A DNA stretch of 64,000 nt from G965212025 sp965215765. GTDB lineage: Bacteria; Pseudomonadota; Gammaproteobacteria; Poriferisulfidales; Oxydemutatoraceae. Made by a program: the position numbers and the translations under genes. The stretch spans positions 2,418,001 to 2,482,000 of the forward strand of contig OZ244118.1 of NCBI GenBank assembly GCA_965215765.1, written 5' to 3'. The notes below the pieces were generated by a model that had not been told where the DNA came from, ran no database searches, and saw only the letters and a list, made by a program, of their open reading frames with translations. Below, piece by piece: positions 7,684-16,432 of this stretch (position 1 is the stretch's first letter; every line of letters begins with the position of its first letter).

Positions 7684-8721
7684 TTACGGAGCCGGGAAGG
7701 GGAAACTCGTGTGTACGGCCTCTATTTTTTCAATCAGTTCCTGATCCAGCTTTATGTCTGCGGTTCCGATATTGTCTCGCAGCTGTTCCATTGTCGTCGC
7801 CCCAACAATGGTTGAAGTCAAAAACTTCCTTCCATTGACCCACGCAAGCGCCAGTTGGGCGGGGCTCAAGCCTGCGTCTTTGGCAATGCGCACATATTGC
7901 TCGGTGGCCGCTATGGAGTTGGCACCCAAATAACGCTGAAAATGAGGGTGAAGAGTCAGCCTCGCATCCTTTGGTTTCTGGTCTTGTAAGTACTTGCCGG
8001 TCAGCACGCCAAAGCCCAGAGGTGAGTAAGCCAGCAAACCGGTTTTCTCACGATGCGCAAATTCCGCCAAGCCCACCTCAAAGGAGCGGTTCAGGAGGTT
8101 GTATGGATTTTGCACGCTCACAACACGAGGCCACCCCCGTTGTTCAGAAAGTCTCAGGTAGCTTGCAACCCCCCAGGCGGTTTCATTGGCTATTCCGATA
8201 TGTCGAACCTTCCCTTGAGATACTGCGTCTGCCAAGGCTTCCAGCGTTTCTTCCAATGGGTCAGCTTGCTCGTCTTCACTGTATGGATAGCACAGGGTGC
8301 CAAAAAAATTGGATGTGCGTGCCGGCCAGTGCACCTGATACAGATCAACATATTCCGTCCCCAGACGTTCGAGGCTTTTTTCAAGAGCCAGGCTCACTTG
8401 CTCTTTTGTCAGACGCGGACCTCCGCGTACAAAAGTCGTCCAGGTGGATGGTCCTGAGACTTTGGTTGCCAGGCAAACCTCGTTCCTTGTGCCGCGCTTC
8501 TTCAGCCATCTGCCGATAATCCTTTCGGTGTCTCCGTATGTGCCTGCCGACATCGGAACAGGGTATATTTCTGCAGTATCAAAGAAATTCACTCCCTGAG
8601 TCAGGGCATAATCCATTTGTTCGAAAGCCTCGCTTTCGGAATTTTGTTCACCCCAAGTCATTGTGCCAAGGCAAATCAGACTAAGTTGCAAGTCCGTATC
8701 GCCTAATTTTCTGTATTCCAA
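7684..8721 (-). CDS. tas: Tas-type aldo/keto reductase
   Basis: This is a 345-residue NADP(H)-dependent oxidoreductase with a TIM-barrel fold. It closely resembles E. coli Tas, with GTMTWGEQNSE near the N-terminus, the catalytic Asp and Tyr in FFDTAEIYPVP, Lys in LATKVSG, His in DLYQVHWPAR, and the NADP-side segment STIVGATTMEQL near the C-terminus. The ending SFPFPAP parallels the YPAP end of Tas. Translation begins at a TTG (8719-8721) preceded by a strong GGGAGGAG six bases away, which decides the start. It is divergent from sulP across a 189-base gap that should contain both promoters. The physiological substrate is unknown. Confidence 0.92.
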   Translation of the reverse strand: MEYRKLGDTDLQLSLICLGTMTWGEQNSESEAFEQMDYALTQGVNFFDTAEIYPVPMSAGTYGDTERIIGRWLKKRGTRNEVCLATKVSGPSTWTTFVRGGPRLTKEQVSLALEKSLERLGTEYVDLYQVHWPARTSNFFGTLCYPYSEDEQADPLEETLEALADAVSQGKVRHIGIANETAWGVASYLRLSEQRGWPRVVSVQNPYNLLNRSFEVGLAEFAHREKTGLLAYSPLGFGVLTGKYLQDQKPKDARLTLHPHFQRYLGANSIAATEQYVRIAKDAGLSPAQLALAWVNGRKFLTSTIVGATTMEQLRDNIGTADIKLDQELIEKIEAVHTSFPFPAP

Positions 8722-8910
8722 TTTAGCTCCTCCCTGTCAGTTAATCCAAACAAGCTATATGCTATACCATCTGTCCATGGTATCTCAATTTGAGACTGCC
8801 AAACGAACAAAACTGGCGAAGCACTCGTGTGATTCGCAACAAAATACCAAGATGAACGCACAAGGTGCAACGAGGCGGGTCGGCTTCGAACCGCGGCTTT
8901 CCCGGCTTTT

Positions 8911-10815
8911 ATGTGGGGTGCGATTGACATCGCAAAAATCTTCAGGGACGTGAAATTCTTGGCTGGTACTCTTACTTTTCTTGCTTCCCGGTTCTTGCCT
9001 TTTCGTTCCTGGTACCGGGAACTCGGTGAGCCTGGTGTAATGCGGGCAGACGTGGTGGCCGGCATCACGGTTGCCATGCTGCTGATTCCGCAAGCGATGG
9101 CGTACGCGCAATTGGCTGGCCTGCCTGTTTACGTGGGTCTGTATGCCGCTTTTTTTCCGGTCATGGCGAGTGGGCTGATGGGGTCACTGCGACAGCTGGC
9201 AACTGGTCCGACAGCAATTGGCTCCTTGCTGACTTTGTCTGTCATTGGCCCTCTGTCCGGAGGCGATCCCATACTTTTTCTGACTTTGGCAACCATCCTC
9301 GCCATCATGGTCGGAACCATTCAGATCACATTAGGCATGTTGAGCATGGGGCGGCTGGTGGTATTTCTTTCACACCCGGTTTTGCTGGGGTTCACCAATG
9401 CTGCTGCGATTACGATCGTCTCTTCCCAGATTGGCAATATTTTCGGCGTTGAGAAGACGACTGCGGATGCGAGTTATCAAGTGCTGGGGAACACCTTGAT
9501 GGCGATTACCGAGGGTTTCAGCACTCCCACTTTGCTCATGGCCTCCGCCGCTTTGCTGGTTATTCTGTTTTTGCAAAAGTACCTGCCAAAAGTACCTGCT
9601 GTGCTGGTGGCGGTCTTGCTGACCGGGCTGGCTTCCTGGCTCTTTGAATACGAAAAGGGCAGTGGTGGCGCAGTCGTTGGCCACGTGCCAATGGGGTTGC
9701 CATCTTTACAGGTTCCGGACATTAACCTCTCTGCCCTGTCCGCCATGCTGACCATGTCTTTTGTAATCGTGCTGACCGGCTTCACTGAAGCCATTTCCAT
9801 TTCCAAAATAGCGGTGGCGCGTACCCGACAAAAAATGAACGTAGACCAACTCTTGATCGGACAGGGATCGGCCAACGTGGTCTCGGGTCTGTTCCAGGGA
9901 TATCCTGTTTCCGGTTCTTTTTCCCGTACCGCCTTAAACCTGACTACCGGAGCGCGTACTGGCTTCTCCTCAATCGTAACTGCGTCGGTAGTTGGCTTGG
10001 TACTGGCTTTCCTGACTTCGAGTCTGTACCACTTGCCGCAAGCCACTTTGGCAGTCGTGATTATGATCTCTGTCGGCAGCCTCGTTAATATCCGCCCGTT
10101 CCTTGCTGTCTGGCGTGTGCAAAAACTTGAGGGAGTCATCGCTTTGATCACTTTCGCCACTACGATCTTTTCGGCACCACACATACAGTACGGGATCGTC
10201 ACAGGAGTTCTCTTGTCGCTATGCTTGCAAATTTACCGCGCCATGCAGCCAAAAACGGTGGTGGTCTCACGCAACCCGGATGGCTTTCTGGCTGACGCCA
10301 GCCAAAGTCTGTTGCAACTTTGTCCAAAAATTTCGCTGCTACGTTTTAACGCTCCCCTGCATTTTGCCAACACGGAATACTTCGAAAGAAAAGTGCTGGA
10401 ACGGGTGGCGGCGGCACCCGAATTACGGGTCATGATCATTGATGCGGTCGCAATGAATGACGTGGACTCCACAGGAGCGGAAATGTTGCGCAGGCTGGTT
10501 GACACCTTGCACGTGTCAGGAATTGAATTTTTGGTCGTCAGGCCACAACCGCGCTTGCAAAAGATTCTGCAACGTTCGGGGTTGACAGATCATGGGCTCA
10601 GGCATCCTCTTTTCCGAACCCGCGAGGCCGCGCTGAAGCATGCCTGGCAATTCCTGAAAACGGATGACAAAAAATGCCCTCTGAAGAGTTGCAAGGCGCA
10701 AGACTTCAGTGCTTGTATTTTGCAAAAGAAAGTGCCGCCGAAGCCGTCTCCTGAACAAGAACCAGACGACCAGGGGAATCACCGGAAAGAAAAGAAAAGC
10801 CTTGCAGCTCAGTAG
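8911..10815 (+). CDS. SulP family anion transporter with STAS domain
   Basis: This is a 634-residue inner-membrane transporter of the SLC26/SulP family, which moves sulfate, bicarbonate or related anions, usually with Na+ or H+. The N-terminal half has about 11-12 hydrophobic segments starting from DVVAGITVAMLLIPQAMAYA, the family signature, and includes GPTAIGSLLT and GYPVSGSFSRTALN. A C-terminal STAS domain (about 460-560) shows the MNDVDSTGAEMLRRL core. A 70-residue polar tail rich in Lys, Pro and Gln follows and is unusual. The start is uncertain: ATG 8911 lacks a good ribosome site and GTG 8950 is an alternative. It converges on trmB with two bases between the stops. Confidence 0.93.
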   Translation: MWGAIDIAKIFRDVKFLAGTLTFLASRFLPFRSWYRELGEPGVMRADVVAGITVAMLLIPQAMAYAQLAGLPVYVGLYAAFFPVMASGLMGSLRQLATGPTAIGSLLTLSVIGPLSGGDPILFLTLATILAIMVGTIQITLGMLSMGRLVVFLSHPVLLGFTNAAAITIVSSQIGNIFGVEKTTADASYQVLGNTLMAITEGFSTPTLLMASAALLVILFLQKYLPKVPAVLVAVLLTGLASWLFEYEKGSGGAVVGHVPMGLPSLQVPDINLSALSAMLTMSFVIVLTGFTEAISISKIAVARTRQKMNVDQLLIGQGSANVVSGLFQGYPVSGSFSRTALNLTTGARTGFSSIVTASVVGLVLAFLTSSLYHLPQATLAVVIMISVGSLVNIRPFLAVWRVQKLEGVIALITFATTIFSAPHIQYGIVTGVLLSLCLQIYRAMQPKTVVVSRNPDGFLADASQSLLQLCPKISLLRFNAPLHFANTEYFERKVLERVAAAPELRVMIIDAVAMNDVDSTGAEMLRRLVDTLHVSGIEFLVVRPQPRLQKILQRSGLTDHGLRHPLFRTREAALKHAWQFLKTDDKKCPLKSCKAQDFSACILQKKVPPKPSPEQEPDDQGNHRKEKKSLAAQ

Positions 10816-10817
10816 CC

Positions 10818-11537
10818 TCACACGCGCTGGAACTGCAAGTGACAGGTCGCCCTTCCCTTCTTGAGAGCTTTCGCTTCAAAACGGGTACTGACCCACCAGT
10901 GCGGCGGGCGGCAAAAACCATCCTTGCTTTGAGACAGGTTTCGCAAATGCGCACTGCTGTGCAAGACGCCAAGCATGTAGTCGGCGTAGTCTCGTTCATC
11001 AGTCACCAGGTACAGCAGGGCACCCTTTCCAAGCACCTGTTCCAGCAGAGGCAGTAAATCCGGACTGACCAGACGGCGTTTGTGGTGGCGGCGTTTAGGC
11101 CAAGGATCGGGAAACAGGATCAGCATCCTCGCGCAACTTCCCGCCGGAAGTAATTCCGCGAACACTCTCCTCGTGTCTCCGTGGAATATTTTCAGGTTCT
11201 TTAAGCCCAGCTCTTCAGCCCTCATCATGAGCCGGGCGATGCCGGAGCGAAAGACTTCAACCCCCAAAAAATTTTCATCCGGATTATTTTGCGCCAGAGA
11301 TACCAAGGTTTCGCCGTTGCCAAAACCTGCTTCGACCGTGAGAGGGGTATCTGCGGCGAGCCAGCTATTCGCGAGCAAAGAGGAGGTTTCCGGTAGCTGG
11401 TAGTTCTTCCAGTGTTTGTCCCAGGCTTTTTTCTGGGCATTTTTGAAGTGTCTGCCACGGAGCACGAAGCTGGGCAAGTAGCGATATCTGTCAGGGGTTT
11501 GATTGACCTGTTTGCGCCGCAGAATCGCGGCTGACAT
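10818..11537 (-). CDS. trmB: tRNA (guanine-N7-)-methyltransferase
   Basis: TrmB methylates G46 in the tRNA variable loop with S-adenosylmethionine. The protein has the SAM-binding motif VEAGFGNGETLVSLA, the family core LKIFHGDTRRV, and the diagnostic FPDPWPKRRHHKRRL catalytic stretch, with a C-terminal TRFEAKALKKGR segment. ATG 11537 is preferred over an in-frame TTG 15 bases upstream because it gives the usual N-terminus. It lies 42 bases after thiG on the same strand and is probably the last gene of a thiS-thiG-trmB unit. Confidence 0.94.
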   Translation of the reverse strand: MSAAILRRKQVNQTPDRYRYLPSFVLRGRHFKNAQKKAWDKHWKNYQLPETSSLLANSWLAADTPLTVEAGFGNGETLVSLAQNNPDENFLGVEVFRSGIARLMMRAEELGLKNLKIFHGDTRRVFAELLPAGSCARMLILFPDPWPKRRHHKRRLVSPDLLPLLEQVLGKGALLYLVTDERDYADYMLGVLHSSAHLRNLSQSKDGFCRPPHWWVSTRFEAKALKKGRATCHLQFQRV

Positions 11538-11579
11538 TTTCGCGGTCGGCAATGCTGTGGTTTTTGGCAGACGAAGCGC

Positions 11580-12356
11580 TCAGTCGAGCAGTCCTGTTTC
11601 AGGCGAAGAACTGCTGGCAAAGCGACGCTTTGTCATGCGTCCGGCCAGGTAGGCAGCACGTCCTGCCTGTACTGCCAGATTCATGGCATGTGCCATAGTT
11701 ACAGGTTTCCTGGCCATCGCGATTGCGGTGTTCATCAACACGCCGTCGCAGCCAAGTTCCATCGCAATGGCAGCGTCCGAAGCAGTTCCAACTCCGGCAT
11801 CCACAATTACCGGCACCCGCGCGTTCTCTACAATGCTGCGAATATTGCCCGGATTGCGGATACCCTGCCCTGAGCCTATCGGTGCGGCCAAGGGCATCAC
11901 AGCCGCGCAGCCGATTTCTTCAAATCGTGTCGCCATAACGGGATCGTCGTTGGTGTACACCATCACCTTGAAGTCTTTCCGGATCAGCAGTTCTGCTGCT
12001 TCCAGCGTCTGTATGACATCCGGAAACAAGGTTTTTTGATCAGCGAGCACCTCCAGCTTGACAAAAGAATGTCCGAGCAATTCACGCGCGAGCAAGCACA
12101 CACGAACTGCGCTTTCTGCCGTGTAGCAGCCAGCCGTGTTCGGAAGAATGAACCAGCGATCCGGGCCCAGTGTTGACAACAGATCCGGTTCTTTTGTGGC
12201 ATGTTCCAAATTCATTCGGCGCAAGGCGACGGTCACAATCTCGGCTCCGGAAGCCAGCACTGCCGCTTTGCTTTCTTCCAGATCCCGGTATTTTCCGGTT
12301 CCAACCAAAAGACGCGAAGTGAACGATTTATCGGCAATAAGCAGTTTTTCAGTCAT
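11580..12356 (-). CDS. thiG: Thiazole synthase ThiG
   Basis: ThiG forms the thiazole phosphate of thiamine from deoxyxylulose phosphate, dehydroglycine and sulfur carried by ThiS thiocarboxylate. This 258-residue TIM-barrel protein shows SRLLVGTGKYRDLEESKAAV, ASGAEIVTVALRR, the active-site segment VKLEVLADQKTLFPD, and the phosphate-binding PVIVDAGVGTASDAAIAMELG. The ATG at 12356 gives the normal N-terminus MTEKLLIADKSFTS. Its first 27 codons are also present in three upstream truncated copies. It lies downstream of thiS, and thiO is nearby, so glycine oxidation probably supplies dehydroglycine. Confidence 0.95.
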   Translation of the reverse strand: MTEKLLIADKSFTSRLLVGTGKYRDLEESKAAVLASGAEIVTVALRRMNLEHATKEPDLLSTLGPDRWFILPNTAGCYTAESAVRVCLLARELLGHSFVKLEVLADQKTLFPDVIQTLEAAELLIRKDFKVMVYTNDDPVMATRFEEIGCAAVMPLAAPIGSGQGIRNPGNIRSIVENARVPVIVDAGVGTASDAAIAMELGCDGVLMNTAIAMARKPVTMAHAMNLAVQAGRAAYLAGRMTKRRFASSSSPETGLLD

Positions 12357-12391
12357 CGGCAATTCCCGCTGTTTTCCATGTCTCATCCCCG

Positions 12392-12570
12392 TTAACCGCC
12401 ACCAATAGCCCGAACAATTTCAACCGCATCGCCATCTTCGAGAATACATTGATCGTATTCATCGCACGGTACAATCTTGCGGTTCACTCTTCCAGATCCC
12501 GGTATTTTCCGGTTCCAGCCAAAAGGCGCGAAGTGAACGATTTGTCGGCAATAAGCAGTTTTTCAGTCAT
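12392..12570 (-). pseudogene. thiG stub plus thiS tail, unit 1
   Basis: A thiG start (ATG 12570) reads 28 codons to LEE and hits a TGA created at the junction. The TGA overlaps a GTG that reads the last 31 residues of ThiS (VNREIVP to the terminal GGG). Neither piece can be a working enzyme. Confidence 0.85.
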
Positions 12571-12605
12571 CGGCAATTCCCGCTGTTTTCCATGTCTCAT
12601 CCCCG

Positions 12606-12784
12606 CTAACCGCCGCCAATAGCCCGAACAATTTCAACCGCATCGCCATCTTTGAGAATGCATTGATCGTATTCATCGCACGGTACAATCTCGCGGTTCA
12701 CTCTTCCAGATCCCGGTATTTTCCGGTTCCAGCCAAAAGACGCGAAGTGAACGATTTATCGGCAATAAGCAGTTTTTCAGTCAT
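12606..12784 (-). pseudogene. thiG stub plus thiS tail, unit 2
   Basis: It has the same structure as the unit at 12392-12570: a 28-codon ThiG N-terminus from ATG 12784 ending in a TGA that overlaps a GTG opening the ThiS C-terminal tail. Confidence 0.85.
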
Positions 12785-12819
12785 CGGCAATTCCCGCTGT
12801 TTTCCATGTCTCATCCCCG

Positions 12820-12998
12820 CTAACCGCCACCAATAGCCCGAACAATTTCAACCGCATCGCCATCTTCGAGAATGCATTGATCGTATTCATCGCACGGCAC
12901 AATCTCGCGGTTCACTCTTCCAGATCCCGGTATTTTCCGGTTCCAGCCAAAAGGCGTGAAGCAAACGATTTGTCGGCAATAAGCAGTTTTTCAGCCAT
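12820..12998 (-). pseudogene. thiG stub plus thiS tail, unit 3
   Basis: This is the third hybrid unit, nearest to intact thiS. The ThiG stub begins MAEKLLIADKSFAS, so it carries two substitutions relative to the functional thiG, yet still ends at the junction TGA. Confidence 0.85.
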
Positions 12999-13033
12999 CG
13001 GCAATTCCCGCTGTTTTCCATGTCTCATCCCCG

Positions 13034-13234
13034 CTAACCGCCACCAATAGCCCGAACAATTTCAACCGAATCGCCATCTTCGAGAATGCATTGATCGTAT
13101 TCATCGCACGGCACAATCTCGCGGTTCACTTCGGCGGCAAATAATTGCCCGTCAAGATCCAGCTTGCCAAGTAATCCCCCGAGGGTCAGCCCTTGGGGAT
13201 ATTCGTTCTGATGCCCGTTTAACTTGAGATTCAT
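13034..13234 (-). CDS. thiS: Sulfur carrier protein ThiS
   Basis: ThiS is a ubiquitin-like sulfur carrier whose C-terminal Gly is adenylated and thiocarboxylated to feed ThiG. The 66-residue product starts MNLKLNGHQNEYPQGLTLGG and ends VEIVRAIGGG, with the double-Gly terminus needed for activation. I chose ATG 13234 for normal size; the frame is open upstream to 13411, but that extension shows no ThiS similarity. No thiF is present in the window, so the activating enzyme must be encoded elsewhere. Confidence 0.93.
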   Translation of the reverse strand: MNLKLNGHQNEYPQGLTLGGLLGKLDLDGQLFAAEVNREIVPCDEYDQCILEDGDSVEIVRAIGGG

Positions 13235-13486
13235 GATCCTTTCTGCCTGGCCAAAGTCAGCGTTTATGACCTTCCTCGCTATACTACCCGAAGTCTTTGT
13301 CAGGCCTTTGTGCAGTCGTGGCTCCTGCCTGAGAAAAACTACTTCTGTGCCGAAAAAAGAACCTGTTCGCTCCGCATGATTCGACCCGATGACTTTTACA
13401 AGCTCGAACAAAAACTTCTTATGGCCAAGGCTGTCAGCGACCTTTCATCTTGCTTTCTGCCACGGTGATTTTCCGTGAGCTTTGAA

Positions 13487-14539
13487 ATGCCCCACCGTTG
13501 TCTGGTTGTAGGCGGCGGCGTACTGGGTCTGTTTACGGCTCTCAAGCTTCGCAAGCTGGGCTGGCAAGTGACTTTGCTGGAGAAACAAAGCCTGGGAGCC
13601 GGGGCGAGCTCGGCTGCAGGCGGGATCCTGAGCCCGCTGTACCCTTGGCGGCAAAGCCGGAAAATAAATTGCCTGTTCAGCCAGTCTCTGTACGCATACC
13701 AGAGATTCTTTCGGGAAACAGCGGCATTGGGGATGAGAGTGGCTTATTCCCAACCGGGCTTGTTTTGCCTGGATGTTGAAGAGCACCCCATGGCGCGCAA
13801 GTGGGTCGCATCCCGACACCTTTCCCTGGAAACATGGCCTCGCCGGCGACTGCGTGCCGTCTTTCCGCGCTTGCGCGCTGGCAGTGGCTTTTTTCTGCCG
13901 GATGTTTGCCAAGTAGATCCGGTCAATTTAATTGCCAGGCTGACGCAACTGGCGACTCATCATGGGGTTCGTATTCGTGAAAATATGTCAGTCCGAAAAT
14001 TGCTGCTGCGCAACCGTATGGTTGGCGGCGTGATTTGCGAGCGAGAAGAAATTCGCGGTGATGCCGTCGTGATTTGCGCTGGCGCATGGTCTAAAGAGCT
14101 GATTCCCACAGCACAAAAATGGTGCCCGGTACGCCCCGTAAAAGGACAAATCATCGAGTACCGTACAAAACCGGGACTATTGCCACATATCGTGTTGCAC
14201 CGTGGAAAGTATTTAATTCCCAAACCGGACGGACGGATTCTTGCCGGCAGCACTTTGGAAAATTCCGGCTTTGACACCACACCGACATCCGCCGCTCGCG
14301 TCGAACTGGACAGCTTTGCCAGGAGCGTTCTTCCAGGACTTTCCATATACAAAATATCTGATCAGTGGGCAGGGTTGCGCCCCGGACTCGCCACGCCCTT
14401 CGTGGGGGCACATCCCGATATTAAAGGCCTTTTTCTCAATACCGGACACCACCGCAATGGAATCGTGCTGGCATCCGGCTCAGCAGACTGGATTGCTGCG
14501 GCGTTTGCACGGCTAATCCTCAGAAACAACCCGGCTTGA
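13487..14539 (+). CDS. thiO: Glycine oxidase ThiO (FAD-dependent)
   Basis: ThiO oxidises glycine to iminoglycine, the glycine-derived precursor of the thiazole ring in the oxygen-dependent route. The roughly 350-residue flavoprotein has the N-terminal dinucleotide fold CLVVGGGVLGLFTALKLRKL, the GASSAAGGILSPLYPWRQ segment typical of ThiO, VICAGAWSKEL in the middle, and the C-terminal FAD site NTGHHRNGIVLASGSA. ATG 13487 puts the GxGxxG motif near the N-terminus as in the family; GTG 13475 is an in-frame alternative. It is divergent from thiS across 250 bases, which fits joint control of the thiazole genes. Its last 23 codons recur in the array downstream. Confidence 0.9.
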   Translation: MPHRCLVVGGGVLGLFTALKLRKLGWQVTLLEKQSLGAGASSAAGGILSPLYPWRQSRKINCLFSQSLYAYQRFFRETAALGMRVAYSQPGLFCLDVEEHPMARKWVASRHLSLETWPRRRLRAVFPRLRAGSGFFLPDVCQVDPVNLIARLTQLATHHGVRIRENMSVRKLLLRNRMVGGVICEREEIRGDAVVICAGAWSKELIPTAQKWCPVRPVKGQIIEYRTKPGLLPHIVLHRGKYLIPKPDGRILAGSTLENSGFDTTPTSAARVELDSFARSVLPGLSIYKISDQWAGLRPGLATPFVGAHPDIKGLFLNTGHHRNGIVLASGSADWIAAAFARLILRNNPA

Positions 14540-15226
14540 ACTTTTTGCCTGCTACGCCACGGCTCGGAGCCAGCTCGGAGCCATCCCGGAGTCGTTCCGG
14601 TGAAGCGCGCTGCCTGTCGCAACATCCGGCTCAGCAGACTGGATTGCTGCGGCGTTTGCACGAGGCTAATCCTCAGAAGCAACCCGGCTTGAGCTTTTTG
14701 CCTGCTGTATACCGGCTTCGGAGCCATCTTGGAGCCGTTCCGGTGAAACGCGCTGCCTGTCGCAACATCCGGCTCAGCAGACTGGATTGCTGCGGCGTTT
14801 GCACGGCTAATCCTCAGAAGCAACCCGGCTTGAGCTTTTTGCCTGCTGCGCCACGGCTCGGAGCCATCTTGGAGCCGTTCCGGTGAAACGCGCTGCCTGT
14901 CGCAACATCCGGCTCAGCAGACTGGATTGCTGCGGCACTTGCACGGCTAATCCCCAGAAGCAACCCGGCTTGAGCTTTTTGCCTGCTGCGCCACGGCTCG
15001 GAACCAGCTCGGAGCCATCTCGGAGCCAGCTCGGAGCCAGCTCGGAGTCGTTCCGGTGAAACGCGCTGCCTGTCGCAGCATCTGGCTCAGCAGACTGGGT
15101 TGCTGCGGCGTTTGCGCGGCTAATCCTCAGAAGCAACCCTGCTTGAGCTTTTTGCCTGCTGCGCCACGGCTCGGAGCCATCTCGGAGTCGTTCCGGTGAA
15201 GCGCGCTGCCTGTCGCAACATCTGGC
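14472..15226 (+). repeat. Five copies of the thiO 3' end and thiO/ATPase spacer (140-173 bp)
   Basis: Copies of the thiO tail (starting at the codons for ASGSADW) begin near 14472, 14623, 14766, 14906 and 15079, with a last partial word at 15219. The first is inside functional thiO; the others carry its 23 final codons, stop and spacer. Unit length varies because a nested 11-12 base repeat (CTCGGAGCCAG and variants) is present two to five times per unit. The last junction falls on GGCTCAG, which is both the thiO word and the stop-codon context of the convergent ATPase gene, pointing to a short-homology breakpoint. Confidence 0.9.
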
Positions 15227-16426
15227 TCAGCTTTCTTTGCCGAAAACCCGCCAGTACTCTGCAAGGCTGACTGTGCCAGCGGCGACCAGCTTCTTGGCGT
15301 GGTGTTGCAGTGGTTCATAGCCTGGATCTGACGACGCATCGATCAACTGAATTTGATCTGCGTTCCCGCTTCGGTTCACGCTGCGCGCCTTCCCCGGATC
15401 CAGAACCTCAAATACTCCGGTGCGGCCGCGACAACCGGTATACGAACAGTGTTTGCAACCCGTCCCGACAAACAGTTGGTGGTCTTTCAGTCCCGGTGCT
15501 TGCGACCACTGTTCTGAAGCCTCCTGCGGGGTTTTACAGTGTGGGCAAATGGTACGCAACAAACGCTGCGCCAAAACCAGGCTGATTGCTGCAGACACCA
15601 GATACAACGGAATACCAATGTTCACCAAGCGCGTAATGGCGGTTGCAGCATCTTGAGTATGCAGGCTGCTAAGAACGAGATGCCCCGTCAACGCTGCTTT
15701 TACTGCAACGTCCGCAGTTTCGTAATCCCTGATTTCACCCACCAGAATCACTTCCGGATCCTGGCGCAGAAAGGCACGCAGCACTTGGGCAAAACCCAAT
15801 CCGATTGCCTCGTGAACCTGGACCTGTGAAAGCCCACTCATACGCCGTTCCACCGGATCCTCAACCGTAAGTATGCTGAGCGTGCCGTCGTTGAGTTGCT
15901 CCAGAACGGTGTAAAGCGTAGTCGTCTTACCGCTTCCGGTCGGGCCGCAGACCACGATCATCCCCTGTCTTTTGCTGATCGCTGTTTGCAGGAAATGGCT
16001 GTCTGCAGGAGGAAGCCCCAGAGCCGCGTAATCAAAAGTTTGCTTCTGCTCTTTCAGCATTCGCATCGCAACACGCTCTCCGAACAGGGTTGGTACCGTG
16101 GAGACGCGTACATCAGTCGTGCCATGGCGGCATTCAAAGCGAAAGCCTCCATCCTGCGGCAGGCGCCGTTCAGCAATATCAAGAGCGGACAGAATCTTTA
16201 TCCTGGCGATGACTGCCGGCAGCATGTCACGCAGGAAATTCCCGGTTGGCACTTCCAGAAGCACCCCATCAATCCGGTAGCGCAGACAGGAACATTTTTC
16301 GTACGGCTCCAGATGGATATCGCTTGCTTCGTGCTGCAGCGCCATTTGCAAAATATTTTCAACAAAAGCGACAACGGATCCCTCGGTATTCAATTGGAAT
16401 GCTTCGCGGTTTGCCAACGCTTGCAT
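15227..16426 (-). CDS. GspE/PilB/MshE-type pilus assembly ATPase, short form
   Basis: This secretion ATPase powers pilus extension. The 399-residue protein has the N2E-like domain (VVAFVENILQMALQHEASDIHLEP), Walker A GPTGSGKTTTLY, the Asp box VEDPVE, Walker B VILVGEIRD, the His box GHLVLSSLHTQDA, and a C-terminal zinc site with CPHC and CKHCSYTGC. PilB and GspE proteins usually have 500-570 residues; here the N1 domain that docks to the inner-membrane partners is missing. The ATG lies six bases after the secretin stop. It is the last gene of the pilus operon, and its stop codon is the edge of the thiO repeat array. Confidence 0.92.
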   Translation of the reverse strand: MQALANREAFQLNTEGSVVAFVENILQMALQHEASDIHLEPYEKCSCLRYRIDGVLLEVPTGNFLRDMLPAVIARIKILSALDIAERRLPQDGGFRFECRHGTTDVRVSTVPTLFGERVAMRMLKEQKQTFDYAALGLPPADSHFLQTAISKRQGMIVVCGPTGSGKTTTLYTVLEQLNDGTLSILTVEDPVERRMSGLSQVQVHEAIGLGFAQVLRAFLRQDPEVILVGEIRDYETADVAVKAALTGHLVLSSLHTQDAATAITRLVNIGIPLYLVSAAISLVLAQRLLRTICPHCKTPQEASEQWSQAPGLKDHQLFVGTGCKHCSYTGCRGRTGVFEVLDPGKARSVNRSGNADQIQLIDASSDPGYEPLQHHAKKLVAAGTVSLAEYWRVFGKES

Positions 16427-16432
16427 GAGGGC

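Larger units (their letters stand above)
12277..13129 (-). repeat. Four tandem copies of the thiS/thiG junction (214 bp period)
   Basis: The spacing is exactly 214 bases between successive copies (for example the GATCCCGGTA word at 12281, 12495, 12709 and 12923). Each unit joins the 3' end of thiS (last 31 codons and stop), the short intergenic segment and the first 27 codons of thiG. In transcription order there is one intact thiS, three hybrid units and one intact thiG. Copies differ at only a few positions. This spans what would otherwise be an unexplained 680-base gap. Confidence 0.95.

Noticed and set aside
13235..13411. N-terminal extension of thiS by 59 codons
   Set aside because: ThiS is a 65-70 residue ubiquitin-like protein, and the extension would place sequence before the first beta strand. 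It lies in the thiS/thiO divergent region.
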